Below, one piece after another: positions 17,443 to 24,247 of a DNA stretch of 47,458 nt (positions are counted from its first letter, which is position 1; every line of letters begins with the position of its first letter). Location: contig NZ_JAFVUX010000008.1 in the NCBI RefSeq assembly GCF_017502485.1, positions 1 through 47,458 of the forward strand, given 5' to 3'. Below the pieces are notes generated by a model. It saw only the letters and a list, made by a program, of their open reading frames with translations. It was not told the origin of the DNA and made no database searches. This DNA comes from Helicobacter sp. Its GTDB lineage: Bacteria > Campylobacterota > Campylobacteria > Campylobacterales > Helicobacteraceae. A program made the position numbers and the translations under genes.

Positions 17443-17883
17443 TTATGCTTGTATTTGTAGAAAGCTTGTGTGCTTGGGGGCAGTTATGCGCTTGTTTTCA
17501 CCATATGCTGGTAGGTCCTTTGGTATGAGTTTATCCATAAGTGAAGTGAAAAACTCTGATACAGCAAACACCATACGCGCGTAGTCGCTATTCACTTTTT
17601 TGAGTTCATTGAGAGATTCTCGCATTACTCCAAACAAATCCACTGCTTCTTGCCCGATGATTTCTGCCATATTTTTTTGTGGTTCTTTTTCCATACATGC
17701 ACGTACTTCTTGGTCTAGTAGGGCTTTTTTGACTTCAAACTCCTTAATCAGCGCGTCTTTTTTGACATTTCGTGCAAATATTTCATCGTGATCAGCGCGT
17801 TTAATGGCTTCTATGTCGAGTTTAGTATAGGATATGAGAGTGTTTAAGTCTTGTATGGCACCGTGCAAGTATTGAATCAGCAT
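17443..17883 (-). CDS. FlgN-like flagellar chaperone
   Basis: This 146-residue, mostly helical, charged protein lies directly upstream of flgK, where FlgN, the export chaperone for FlgK and FlgL, is expected. Motifs are weak, as is usual for FlgN: heptad-like DALIKEFEVKKALLDQEV, NELKKVNSDYARMV and a flexible C-terminus. The call rests on size, helical character and position. Confidence 0.7.
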   Translation of the reverse strand: MLIQYLHGAIQDLNTLISYTKLDIEAIKRADHDEIFARNVKKDALIKEFEVKKALLDQEVRACMEKEPQKNMAEIIGQEAVDLFGVMRESLNELKKVNSDYARMVFAVSEFFTSLMDKLIPKDLPAYGENKRITAPKHTSFLQIQA

Positions 17884-17948
17884 TGCTTAATCCTTCGCTA
17901 CCCGCGCCAAGCCTAAGCCATGCGGCAAAGGAGAAGCAAGACGGGTTT

Positions 17949-18170
17949 TTAGACATTAAGCAAATCTAGTGCCATTTTTTCTGAAGTTTTACGTAGATCG
18001 ATTTTATAATCGTGTTTTTCAATAGCTTCTTTGATCTGTGCGACTCTATTTTGCTCTGTAACTTCTTCAATATCCTTGCTTTTGCGAGCTAGAATCCTGT
18101 TTTCATCATCTCTATGTGCTTGTGTGCTAGAGCTAGCTGCTACGATATTTGAGTTAATCGAACTAATCAT
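17949..18170 (-). CDS. flgM: FlgM, anti-sigma-28 factor
   Basis: FlgM holds FliA (sigma-28) inactive until the hook is finished. The 73-residue protein has a disordered, Ser/Thr-rich N-terminus and the FliA-binding C-terminus RVAQIKEAIEKHDYKIDLRKTSEKMALDLL. The ATG follows AATAAGGAGCGGAAG. A FliA-type promoter lies just upstream, which would give the usual feedback loop. The flgN-like and flgK genes follow. Confidence 0.85.
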   Translation of the reverse strand: MISSINSNIVAASSSTQAHRDDENRILARKSKDIEEVTEQNRVAQIKEAIEKHDYKIDLRKTSEKMALDLLNV

Positions 18171-18200
18171 CTTCCGCTCCTTATTACTACTTATGGGTCA

Positions 18201-18227
18201 GTATCGACCTTTTACTTGAGAATTTTA
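18201..18227 (-). promoter_or_regulatory. Putative sigma-28 (FliA) promoter for flgM
   Basis: On the minus strand TAAAATT (18227-18221), 12 bases, then GTCGATAC (18208-18201) approximates the TAAA/GCCGATAA FliA consensus. It lies about 30 bases upstream of the flgM ATG. An 8-bp inverted repeat (CTTGAGAA at 18215-18222, TTCTCAAG at 18232-18239) overlaps its -35 side. Confidence 0.5.
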
Positions 18228-18239
18228 GCATTTCTCAAG

Positions 18240-18428
18240 CTATTTTATAGCTTTATTTAGCTCTTTTTGGAAACTTTCAACACTTGTGGCGTCTTTCTTA
18301 TAACTTTGACCACTGTGGAACAAAGAAACATTTGGGTTAATATGGTAGGTAAAAATGCCAATAAACACCATCGCATAGCAAAAAAATATGAAGCAAATGG
18401 TGGGAAATATCCAAGTTTTCATATCCAT
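18240..18428 (-). CDS. Small membrane-anchored protein of unknown function
   Basis: About 62 residues starting at the ATG at 18428 (AAGAGGTGTTGAT upstream). It has one hydrophobic segment near the N-terminus (WIFPTICFIFFCYAMVFIGIF) and a hydrophilic, Lys/Ser/Glu-rich tail predicted to face the periplasm. I do not recognise it. A long-arm hairpin (18453-18490) lies in its leader, and flgM follows it on the same strand. Confidence 0.6.
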   Translation of the reverse strand: MDMKTWIFPTICFIFFCYAMVFIGIFTYHINPNVSLFHSGQSYKKDATSVESFQKELNKAIK

Positions 18429-18452
18429 ATCAACACCTCTTAAAAAACACAA

Positions 18453-18490
18453 CCCCTTGTGCTAGTGTTTAAGATCGCTTGCACAAGGGG
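18453..18490 (-). promoter_or_regulatory. 10-bp inverted repeat in the leader of the small membrane gene
   Basis: CCCCTTGTGC (18453-18462) and GCACAAGGGG (18481-18490) are perfect complements around 18 bases. The repeat lies directly upstream of the ribosome binding site of the gene at 18428 and could be an RNA structure or a protein-binding dyad. Confidence 0.5.
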
Positions 18491-18541
18491 CATTATATAA
18501 TAAACATCACCAAAATATTTCAAGATTTCACAAAAATTCAT

Positions 18542-18547
18542 TATAAT
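18542..18547 (+). promoter_or_regulatory. Putative -10 element for the csd3 operon
   Basis: TATAAT within TTCATTATAATTGCGG is an excellent epsilonproteobacterial -10 element, about 100 bases upstream of the csd3 start and on its strand. Confidence 0.5.
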
Positions 18548-18646
18548 TGCGGCTTTTTAGTCGAGTGTCAGCTGCGGCTATCCAATGGATTCGCTTAAAT
18601 GCAATGAGTATATCGGCAAAAAGAGTGTTTTGTGTTAAGGATTTTG

Positions 18647-19861
18647 ATGATTTGTCTTACGGATATAATGAAAGGGTATGCGGTGGCTTTTCAAAAGGCT
18701 TGTGCTAGAAAGCTTGTGGTATCGTGTTTACTATGTATGTGTGGCGTTCAGTCTGGGTATGGGGCAGTTGGCGAGCGGTTGAGCTGGTGTAGCGGCTTGA
18801 CTTTGCTTGGATTTTTTGAGCAAAATCTCATACCTTTGAAGTTGTATTATAATCTTTCGCCACAAGATAAAGAGCTAACCGCAGAAGTGAAAGCCAATGC
18901 AATTTACTATACCTTACGCAATGATTCTGGCGACTTGCTTCACGCGCTTATTCCTATTAGTGATAGTGTGCAAATGCATATCCATAAGACAAAGGATGCT
19001 TATAAATTAGATTTTATTCCCATTATTACGTTTGCTAAGAGTCAAACTCTTGTGGTATCTGTGCAAAATTCCCCGTATCAGGATATTATGAATGCAACCG
19101 CGGATATTTTGCTTGCTTCGGAGTTTTCCAATATTTATCGCAAGAGTGTCGCATCTCGTACGATGCATGTTGGTGATAGATTGGCTATTGTGTTTGATCG
19201 AGACTACCGCTTGGGCAAACCATTTGGGATTCCAAATATTCAAGCAGGTATGATTGAGACAGCTAAAAAGCAGAATTTCGTATTCTTACACACAAATGGA
19301 CATTACTATGATAACAATGCAAAGGAAATGGCTGGCTTCACGCTAGAAGTGCCTGTACAATACACGCGTATTTCTTCTAGATTCTCACACGGCAGAAAGC
19401 ACCCTATTTTAAAGATCGTTCGCCCTCATTATGGTGTGGATTATGTCGCTAAAGCTGGGACACCTATCCGTGCTGCAGCATCCGGGAAAGTTGTGTTTGC
19501 TGGGGTTAGGGGTGGCTATGGCAAGGTGGTGGAGATCGCTCACGAAGGTGGGCTAAAAACCCTATACGCACATATGCAGACCATTCATACACGCTTGGGT
19601 GTTTATGTAAAGTCTGGCACAATCATAGGTAGGGTAGGTAGCACGGGTATGAGCACAGGACCGCATTTGCATTTTGGTGTTTATAAATTCAACCAGCCAA
19701 TCAACCCTCTAGGCAGAATCCGCACAGCCAAAAGTGAGCTTAGCGGTAAGGAAAAGAAAGAGTTTTTATCTGTGGCACAAGGACATCAACAAGTCATAGA
19801 TTCTGCCTTGCAGGCGAGTGATTTTAGCGCGCAACCATTTTATCTTTTTGCTAAGGAGTAA
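18647..19861 (+). CDS. csd3: Csd3/HdpA-like M23 peptidoglycan hydrolase
   Basis: In H. pylori Csd3 cuts peptide cross-links and trims pentapeptides, and is needed for helical shape. A signal-like hydrophobic stretch (KLVVSCLLCMCGV) is followed by an N-terminal inhibitory region and a C-terminal LytM/M23 domain. The zinc ligands are visible in FSHGRKHP plus HYGVDYVA (His, Asp) and in YAHM plus GPHLHFGVY (His-X-His). The ATG at 18647 is chosen over the GTG at 18632 because of TTAAGGATTTTG upstream. The order csd3, nudix, pgbA-like, glcD matches H. pylori as I recall it. The stop is two bases before the next ATG. Confidence 0.9.
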   Translation: MICLTDIMKGYAVAFQKACARKLVVSCLLCMCGVQSGYGAVGERLSWCSGLTLLGFFEQNLIPLKLYYNLSPQDKELTAEVKANAIYYTLRNDSGDLLHALIPISDSVQMHIHKTKDAYKLDFIPIITFAKSQTLVVSVQNSPYQDIMNATADILLASEFSNIYRKSVASRTMHVGDRLAIVFDRDYRLGKPFGIPNIQAGMIETAKKQNFVFLHTNGHYYDNNAKEMAGFTLEVPVQYTRISSRFSHGRKHPILKIVRPHYGVDYVAKAGTPIRAAASGKVVFAGVRGGYGKVVEIAHEGGLKTLYAHMQTIHTRLGVYVKSGTIIGRVGSTGMSTGPHLHFGVYKFNQPINPLGRIRTAKSELSGKEKKEFLSVAQGHQQVIDSALQASDFSAQPFYLFAKE

Positions 19862-19863
19862 CT

Positions 19864-20466
19864 ATGAAAAAGTATTTTCTCTCTTCCCCGCTTCCTACGC
19901 CCAAGATTGCAGATTTGCGACAGGATTCTTGCAAGGACTCTCGCTTCATTAAGCCTGTGCGTTTATTTTATAAGCAAGATGGCATAGAGAAAAGCTGGGA
20001 CATTATTCACTCGCACGATAGCGTTTCGATTATGCTTTATGAAATCGATCTTGATGCATTTGTGATTGTTAAGCAGTTTCGTCCTGCGGTATTTATGCGT
20101 AACAATGATGGTTATATTTATGAGCTTTGTGCTGGGCTTGTAGATAAGTCTAAAAAGACTTTAGAAGAGATTGCCACAGAAGAAGTGTTTGAAGAGTGTG
20201 GTTATGAGATTAGTGTTGATCGCTTGGAGAAAATTACGACTTTTTATACAGCGGTTGGGATTAGTGGTGCTAGACAGACGATATTTTTTGCCAAGGTATC
20301 TAAAGATGATAAGCGTGCACTTGGGGGCGGGATTGATGATGAGAAGATTGAAGTGCTTTATTTGAAGCGTGATTGCGCCCTAGCTTTTATTAGAGATGAG
20401 AGCTATCATAAAACTCCGGCGCTGGGCTTTGCTATTAACTACTTTTTCGATCAGTATCAGTCATAG
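19864..20466 (+). CDS. Nudix hydrolase (nucleoside diphosphate-sugar pyrophosphatase type)
   Basis: The Nudix box is seen as AGLVDKSKKTLEEIATEE with EEVFEECGY, near residues 90-120. The box resembles UDP-sugar diphosphatases of the NUDT14 kind, with Glu where many have Arg. The 200 residues are normal. Likely substrates are ADP-ribose or UDP-sugars. It is two bases after csd3, in the same operon. Confidence 0.85.
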   Translation: MKKYFLSSPLPTPKIADLRQDSCKDSRFIKPVRLFYKQDGIEKSWDIIHSHDSVSIMLYEIDLDAFVIVKQFRPAVFMRNNDGYIYELCAGLVDKSKKTLEEIATEEVFEECGYEISVDRLEKITTFYTAVGISGARQTIFFAKVSKDDKRALGGGIDDEKIEVLYLKRDCALAFIRDESYHKTPALGFAINYFFDQYQS

Positions 20467-20507
20467 TGGCTTTGGTAGGGTGTGAAGATTAAATTTTAAG
20501 GATTAGT

Positions 20508-21269
20508 GTGAGATATGTTGCTTGCGTAATGATTATTGGCTGTTTGTGGGGTTATGGGCATTCGCTTCAAAATCCACTAAAACTTAGTATCCAATCTGTT
20601 GATAAACAGACAAAGCTTGTGCAGCTCCCTGCTATGGATTTAAAGGTAGGCGAGAGTGGGCTTGTTTGGCATAGGTTTGATAGTAATTATGCAAGTGTGA
20701 TTGCAGAAGTTGTGGTTGTTAGAATAGATTCTGGTGTGGCATTTGCAGCATTGCAAGAAGATATGGTGCTGGAGCAAAAGTATCTTCCATCTCCTACAAA
20801 TATCCCAGATGTCGGCGATGAAGTTTATTTTCGCACACTTAATAACCAAGCTTTCATTATAGCTCCCACACTAGAATCTTATGAGCAGGTGCGCAGTGCC
20901 TATGCCCATATAGAGTTTTTAAATTCTGATGTGGTGGTCGGGTATCTGTTTGATATAGGTGGGTTTGACCCTAAGCCTGCTTATTTGAACAAAGTATGTA
21001 GAGTCTATAATATAGGGCTTTTGTTTGTTGTAGCGACGCAATCACTTAATGTGCTTGATTGCCAAAGCTTAGTGGTTTTGGAGAGGAAAGAGTTTCCCAC
21101 TAGCGATATCGATGAGGAAAAGATAGTCGCGCCGTTTTTCTCTAGGGTACAGCATGCTTCTAGTGGTTCTCTTGATGCTACATTGAGAAAAAAGCGTTCC
21201 AAGCAGTATTTCCACTATTATGATACGCTTATTGCGCAAGGAAAAACCTTTAAAAAGCCTAGTAACTAA
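20508..21269 (+). CDS. PgbA-like protein, N-terminal domain only
   Basis: This 253-residue protein resembles the N-terminal half of the H. pylori plasminogen-binding protein PgbA, and it sits in the matching place between the nudix gene and glcD. It starts at GTG 20508 (TTTTAAGGATTA upstream), has a signal peptide ending near HSL, and contains repeated beta-strand blocks (SGLVWHRFDSNYASVIAEV, GDEVYFRTL, SDVVVGYLFDIGGFDPKPAYLNKVC). H. pylori PgbA is about 450 residues, with a long charged C-terminal part; here only a short basic tail (RKKRSKQYF ... KKPSN) remains. Plasminogen binding should not be assumed. Confidence 0.65.
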   Translation: MRYVACVMIIGCLWGYGHSLQNPLKLSIQSVDKQTKLVQLPAMDLKVGESGLVWHRFDSNYASVIAEVVVVRIDSGVAFAALQEDMVLEQKYLPSPTNIPDVGDEVYFRTLNNQAFIIAPTLESYEQVRSAYAHIEFLNSDVVVGYLFDIGGFDPKPAYLNKVCRVYNIGLLFVVATQSLNVLDCQSLVVLERKEFPTSDIDEEKIVAPFFSRVQHASSGSLDATLRKKRSKQYFHYYDTLIAQGKTFKKPSN

Positions 21270-21285
21270 CGATAGGGAATGCGGA

Positions 21286-21564
21286 GTGAAAACAAAAACC
21301 ACAAGAGAGCAATACGAAGCTTTTGTAGAGTCGGCGATAGAGCTAGTAAATTGCAGTGATTGTTTGAAAGAAATTAAAAAAGATTACGATGGGTTTATTG
21401 ATTTGGTGGCTACTAGAATGGTGGCAATGGGCAGAAATTATTACGGACATTTGCCTGTTACAGATAACTATATGCAACAGGGGATCAGTATATTAGAGAG
21501 TTTCTTTGTGGAGACGATGAATATGAAGAAGGCGAAGAAAAGTAGCAAGGAGTTACTATGCTAG
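21286..21564 (+). CDS. Conserved small protein of unknown function before glcD
   Basis: About 92 residues from GTG 21286, with AGGGA seven bases upstream. A start at 21220 would overlap the previous gene. The protein is helical and charged with no membrane segment; TTREQYEAFVESAIELV, a CSDC pair and KKDYDGFIDLVATRMV are visible. The end overlaps glcD by seven bases, so it is translated together with it. I do not recognise a domain. Confidence 0.7.
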   Translation: MKTKTTREQYEAFVESAIELVNCSDCLKEIKKDYDGFIDLVATRMVAMGRNYYGHLPVTDNYMQQGISILESFFVETMNMKKAKKSSKELLC

Positions 21565-22943
21565 AATCCACACATATACGGGCTTTGACACAGATTATCG
21601 GTGAAGATAATTGCCACACAGATAAGGCACATTTGCTTGCTTATTGTTATGATGCGACAAGGGAGAGATACGAGCCAGATGCGATTGTTTATCCGCGTGA
21701 TGAAGCCGATGTGAGCGCGATTTTGCGCTACTGCAATACTCATAAAATTGCCATTGTGCCCAGAGGTGCTGGGAGTGGCTTCACAGGTGGAGCTCTTCCA
21801 AGTAATGGTGGCGTTGTATTGAGCTTAGAAAAGCACTTTAACACAATATTAGAGATTGATGAGAAAAATCTCATTGCTAGAGTGCAGCCCGGTGTGGTAA
21901 ATAAGATCTTTCAAAATGCAGTGGAAAAAAGAGGGCTTTTCTATCCGCCAGATCCTGCGAGTCAAGATTACAGCACATTGGGGGGCAATGTGAGCGAAAA
22001 TGCTGGGGGAATGCGCGCAGCGAAATATGGCATTACCAAAGATTATGTGCTTGCCTTGCGTGCAGTGCTACCCAATGGCGATATTATCCGTGCAGGAAAA
22101 AAGACTATTAAAGATGTCGCAGGCTACAATATCGCTGGAATCTTAATTGCCAGTGAGGGCACATTGGCGGTTATCACAGAGCTTACGCTAAAACTTATCC
22201 CCAAGCCCAAATACAAGCGTTCGGCTATGGGAGTGTTTGCAAGCATTGAAGATGCAATGAATGCAGTGTATAAGAGTATGGCAAGCGGTATCACACCTGT
22301 GGCTATGGAGTTTTTAGACCAGCTCTCAATCCAAGCTGTAGAAGAGCGGTTCCATAAGGGGTTGCCAAAAGATGCGGGTGCGATTTTGATTACACAAGTA
22401 GATGGGGATTTGCCAGAAGCACTAGAATATGACCTTAACCAGCTCCAAGCGCGCTTTATGGAAAATGGTTGCACGAAGTTTGTCGTAGCCAAGGATTCTA
22501 GGGAAGAAGAAGATCTGTGGTTTGCTAGAAGAAATGCGAGTCAAAGCATTACAATTTATGGGAGGAAGAAGCTCAATGAGGATATCACAGTGCCGCGCTC
22601 TCGCTTGCCAGAGTTGCTTGCTAGAATCCAAGAAATGAGCAAGAAATATGGCTTTAAGATCCCTTGTTTTGGGCATACAGGCGATGGAAATGTGCATACA
22701 AATGTGATGGTACCAAACCCAGAAGATAAAGATGAGCTTGCGCGTGGCTATGCGTGTATTGAAGAAATTTTTGCTATTGCTGTGGAGCTAGAGGGTACAC
22801 TTAGTGGTGAGCACGGCATAGGACTTTCAAAGGCTCCATTTATGCACCTAGCTTTTACACAAGAAGAGATGGGCTTATTTAGGGCAATTAAGCAAGCATT
22901 TGATCCAAATAACATTCTAAATCCGGGCAAAATGGGGTTATAG
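21558..22943 (+). CDS. glcD: FAD-linked glycolate/D-lactate oxidase subunit (GlcD type)
   Basis: This flavoprotein oxidises 2-hydroxy acids such as glycolate or D-lactate and passes electrons to partner subunits. The FAD-binding PP-loop region PRGAGSGFTGGALPSNGG is near residues 72-90, followed by YPPDPASQDYSTLGGNVSENAGG. The C-terminal catalytic domain has CFGHTGDGNVHTN and GTLSGEHGIGLSK. The length of 461 is standard. No iron-sulfur subunit gene (glcE/glcF) is beside it. Confidence 0.92.
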   Translation: MLESTHIRALTQIIGEDNCHTDKAHLLAYCYDATRERYEPDAIVYPRDEADVSAILRYCNTHKIAIVPRGAGSGFTGGALPSNGGVVLSLEKHFNTILEIDEKNLIARVQPGVVNKIFQNAVEKRGLFYPPDPASQDYSTLGGNVSENAGGMRAAKYGITKDYVLALRAVLPNGDIIRAGKKTIKDVAGYNIAGILIASEGTLAVITELTLKLIPKPKYKRSAMGVFASIEDAMNAVYKSMASGITPVAMEFLDQLSIQAVEERFHKGLPKDAGAILITQVDGDLPEALEYDLNQLQARFMENGCTKFVVAKDSREEEDLWFARRNASQSITIYGRKKLNEDITVPRSRLPELLARIQEMSKKYGFKIPCFGHTGDGNVHTNVMVPNPEDKDELARGYACIEEIFAIAVELEGTLSGEHGIGLSKAPFMHLAFTQEEMGLFRAIKQAFDPNNILNPGKMGL

Positions 22944-22975
22944 ATTCTACTTTGACTAGACTAGAGGGTAAGTAA

Positions 22976-24142
22976 ATGTGGCAGAATCTACGCATCTTTT
23001 GGTTATGTATTCTCGCGTGTGGCGTGCTTTGTGGCTACCCGCTAGAATCTAGCGTAGCTAGCCAAGAAGCCAAGCAGCCAATAGTAAAGCGACTTTTTAC
23101 ACGCGCACATTCTTTGTCGCTTGTGATGGCAGGGGACGCGCTTTTGCACACACCAGTCTATAACGATGCGCAAAAGCTAGAATCTAGCAAGATCATTTAT
23201 GATTTTGCTCCGATGTTTGCTCCTATCGCACCGCTTGTTGCGCGCTATGACTTAGCCTTTTATAATCAAGAGACCATTTTAGGTGGTGTAGAGCTTGGGC
23301 TTAGTAGTTATCCATCTTTTAATTCTCCACAGGAATTTGGAGATTGTATGCTAAAGCTAGGCTTTAATTTAATCTCTTTGGCAAACAACCATACGCTAGA
23401 TAAAGGCGAAAAGGGTGTGCGCGCTATGCTTGAGTATTGGCATAAGCAGGAGAAGGCGCGAACGATTGCTATTGCAGGAAGCTATGTGAGCCAAGAAGAT
23501 AGGGCAAAGCCTAGAATCTATGAGAAAAATGGCATTAGCTACACACTCCTTGCTTATACTTATGGGACTAATGGTATTCCTATCCCAAAGGGTAAGGAAT
23601 ATCTTGTTAATGTATATAACAAGGAAATGCTTGCACAAGATATAAAAGCACTGCGAGATAAGGTGGATTTGCTACTTGTGTCGATGCATTGGGGTATAGA
23701 GTATGACTTTACTCCAAGCAAGGAACAAAGAGAGCTTGCAGCATTTTTAGCAAGTCTTGGGGTGGATATTGTCATAGGCAATCACCCTCATGTAATCCAG
23801 CCTATTGAGAAAATTGGCAATACGCTTGTAATCTACTCTCACGGGAATCTTATCTCCGCGCAAAAGGGCATAAATAAGCGTGTGGGTATGCTTACTTCTG
23901 TGCGGATACACCTATTTGACACAAAAAAGCGTGAAGCTCTCCTTGCTAAGCAAAATACAGAGAGAGAGTTTGTGCCTAGAGTATCTTTAAGCGATGTGCG
24001 CGCGGAGCTGATCTATACACACCACGAAAACGGGAAAAACTTTAGAATCTATCCGCTGCGAAAGGTAAATGACAAAATCCTGCCTAATGCTAAACAAATT
24101 TATAAAGACTACATAAAGATTCTTACGCAGGCGCGGGAGTAG
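22976..24142 (+). CDS. CapA-family metallophosphatase-like protein
   Basis: CapA/PgsA-family proteins have a calcineurin-like fold and are linked to capsule polymer export or anchoring in some Gram-positives; their Gram-negative role is poorly known. After an N-terminal hydrophobic signal (LRIFWLCILACGVLCG) the motifs are VMAGDALLHTPV, SLANNHTLDKG, VSMHWGIEYDFTPSKEQ and IVIGNHPHVIQPIE, with the expected Asp, Asn-His and His residues. The length of 388 is normal. The ATG follows AGAGGGTAAGTAA. Confidence 0.88.
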   Translation: MWQNLRIFWLCILACGVLCGYPLESSVASQEAKQPIVKRLFTRAHSLSLVMAGDALLHTPVYNDAQKLESSKIIYDFAPMFAPIAPLVARYDLAFYNQETILGGVELGLSSYPSFNSPQEFGDCMLKLGFNLISLANNHTLDKGEKGVRAMLEYWHKQEKARTIAIAGSYVSQEDRAKPRIYEKNGISYTLLAYTYGTNGIPIPKGKEYLVNVYNKEMLAQDIKALRDKVDLLLVSMHWGIEYDFTPSKEQRELAAFLASLGVDIVIGNHPHVIQPIEKIGNTLVIYSHGNLISAQKGINKRVGMLTSVRIHLFDTKKREALLAKQNTEREFVPRVSLSDVRAELIYTHHENGKNFRIYPLRKVNDKILPNAKQIYKDYIKILTQARE

Positions 24143-24161
24143 TGAGAGTTAGAATCTAAAG

Positions 24162-24176
24162 TGGCACTTTTTTTGC
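24162..24176 (+). promoter_or_regulatory. Sigma-54 (RpoN) promoter for flgL
   Basis: TGGCAC, five T, TTGC matches the RpoN consensus exactly, with GG at -24 and GC at -12 in the right spacing. It lies 72 bases ahead of flgL. Middle flagellar genes of Helicobacter are RpoN/FlgR controlled. Confidence 0.9.
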
Positions 24177-24247
24177 TTACATTTTGCTATAATGTGAGGA
24201 TTTGGGGCGGTGGGCTAGTTTAGATTCTATAATAAGGAAAGAAGTGT

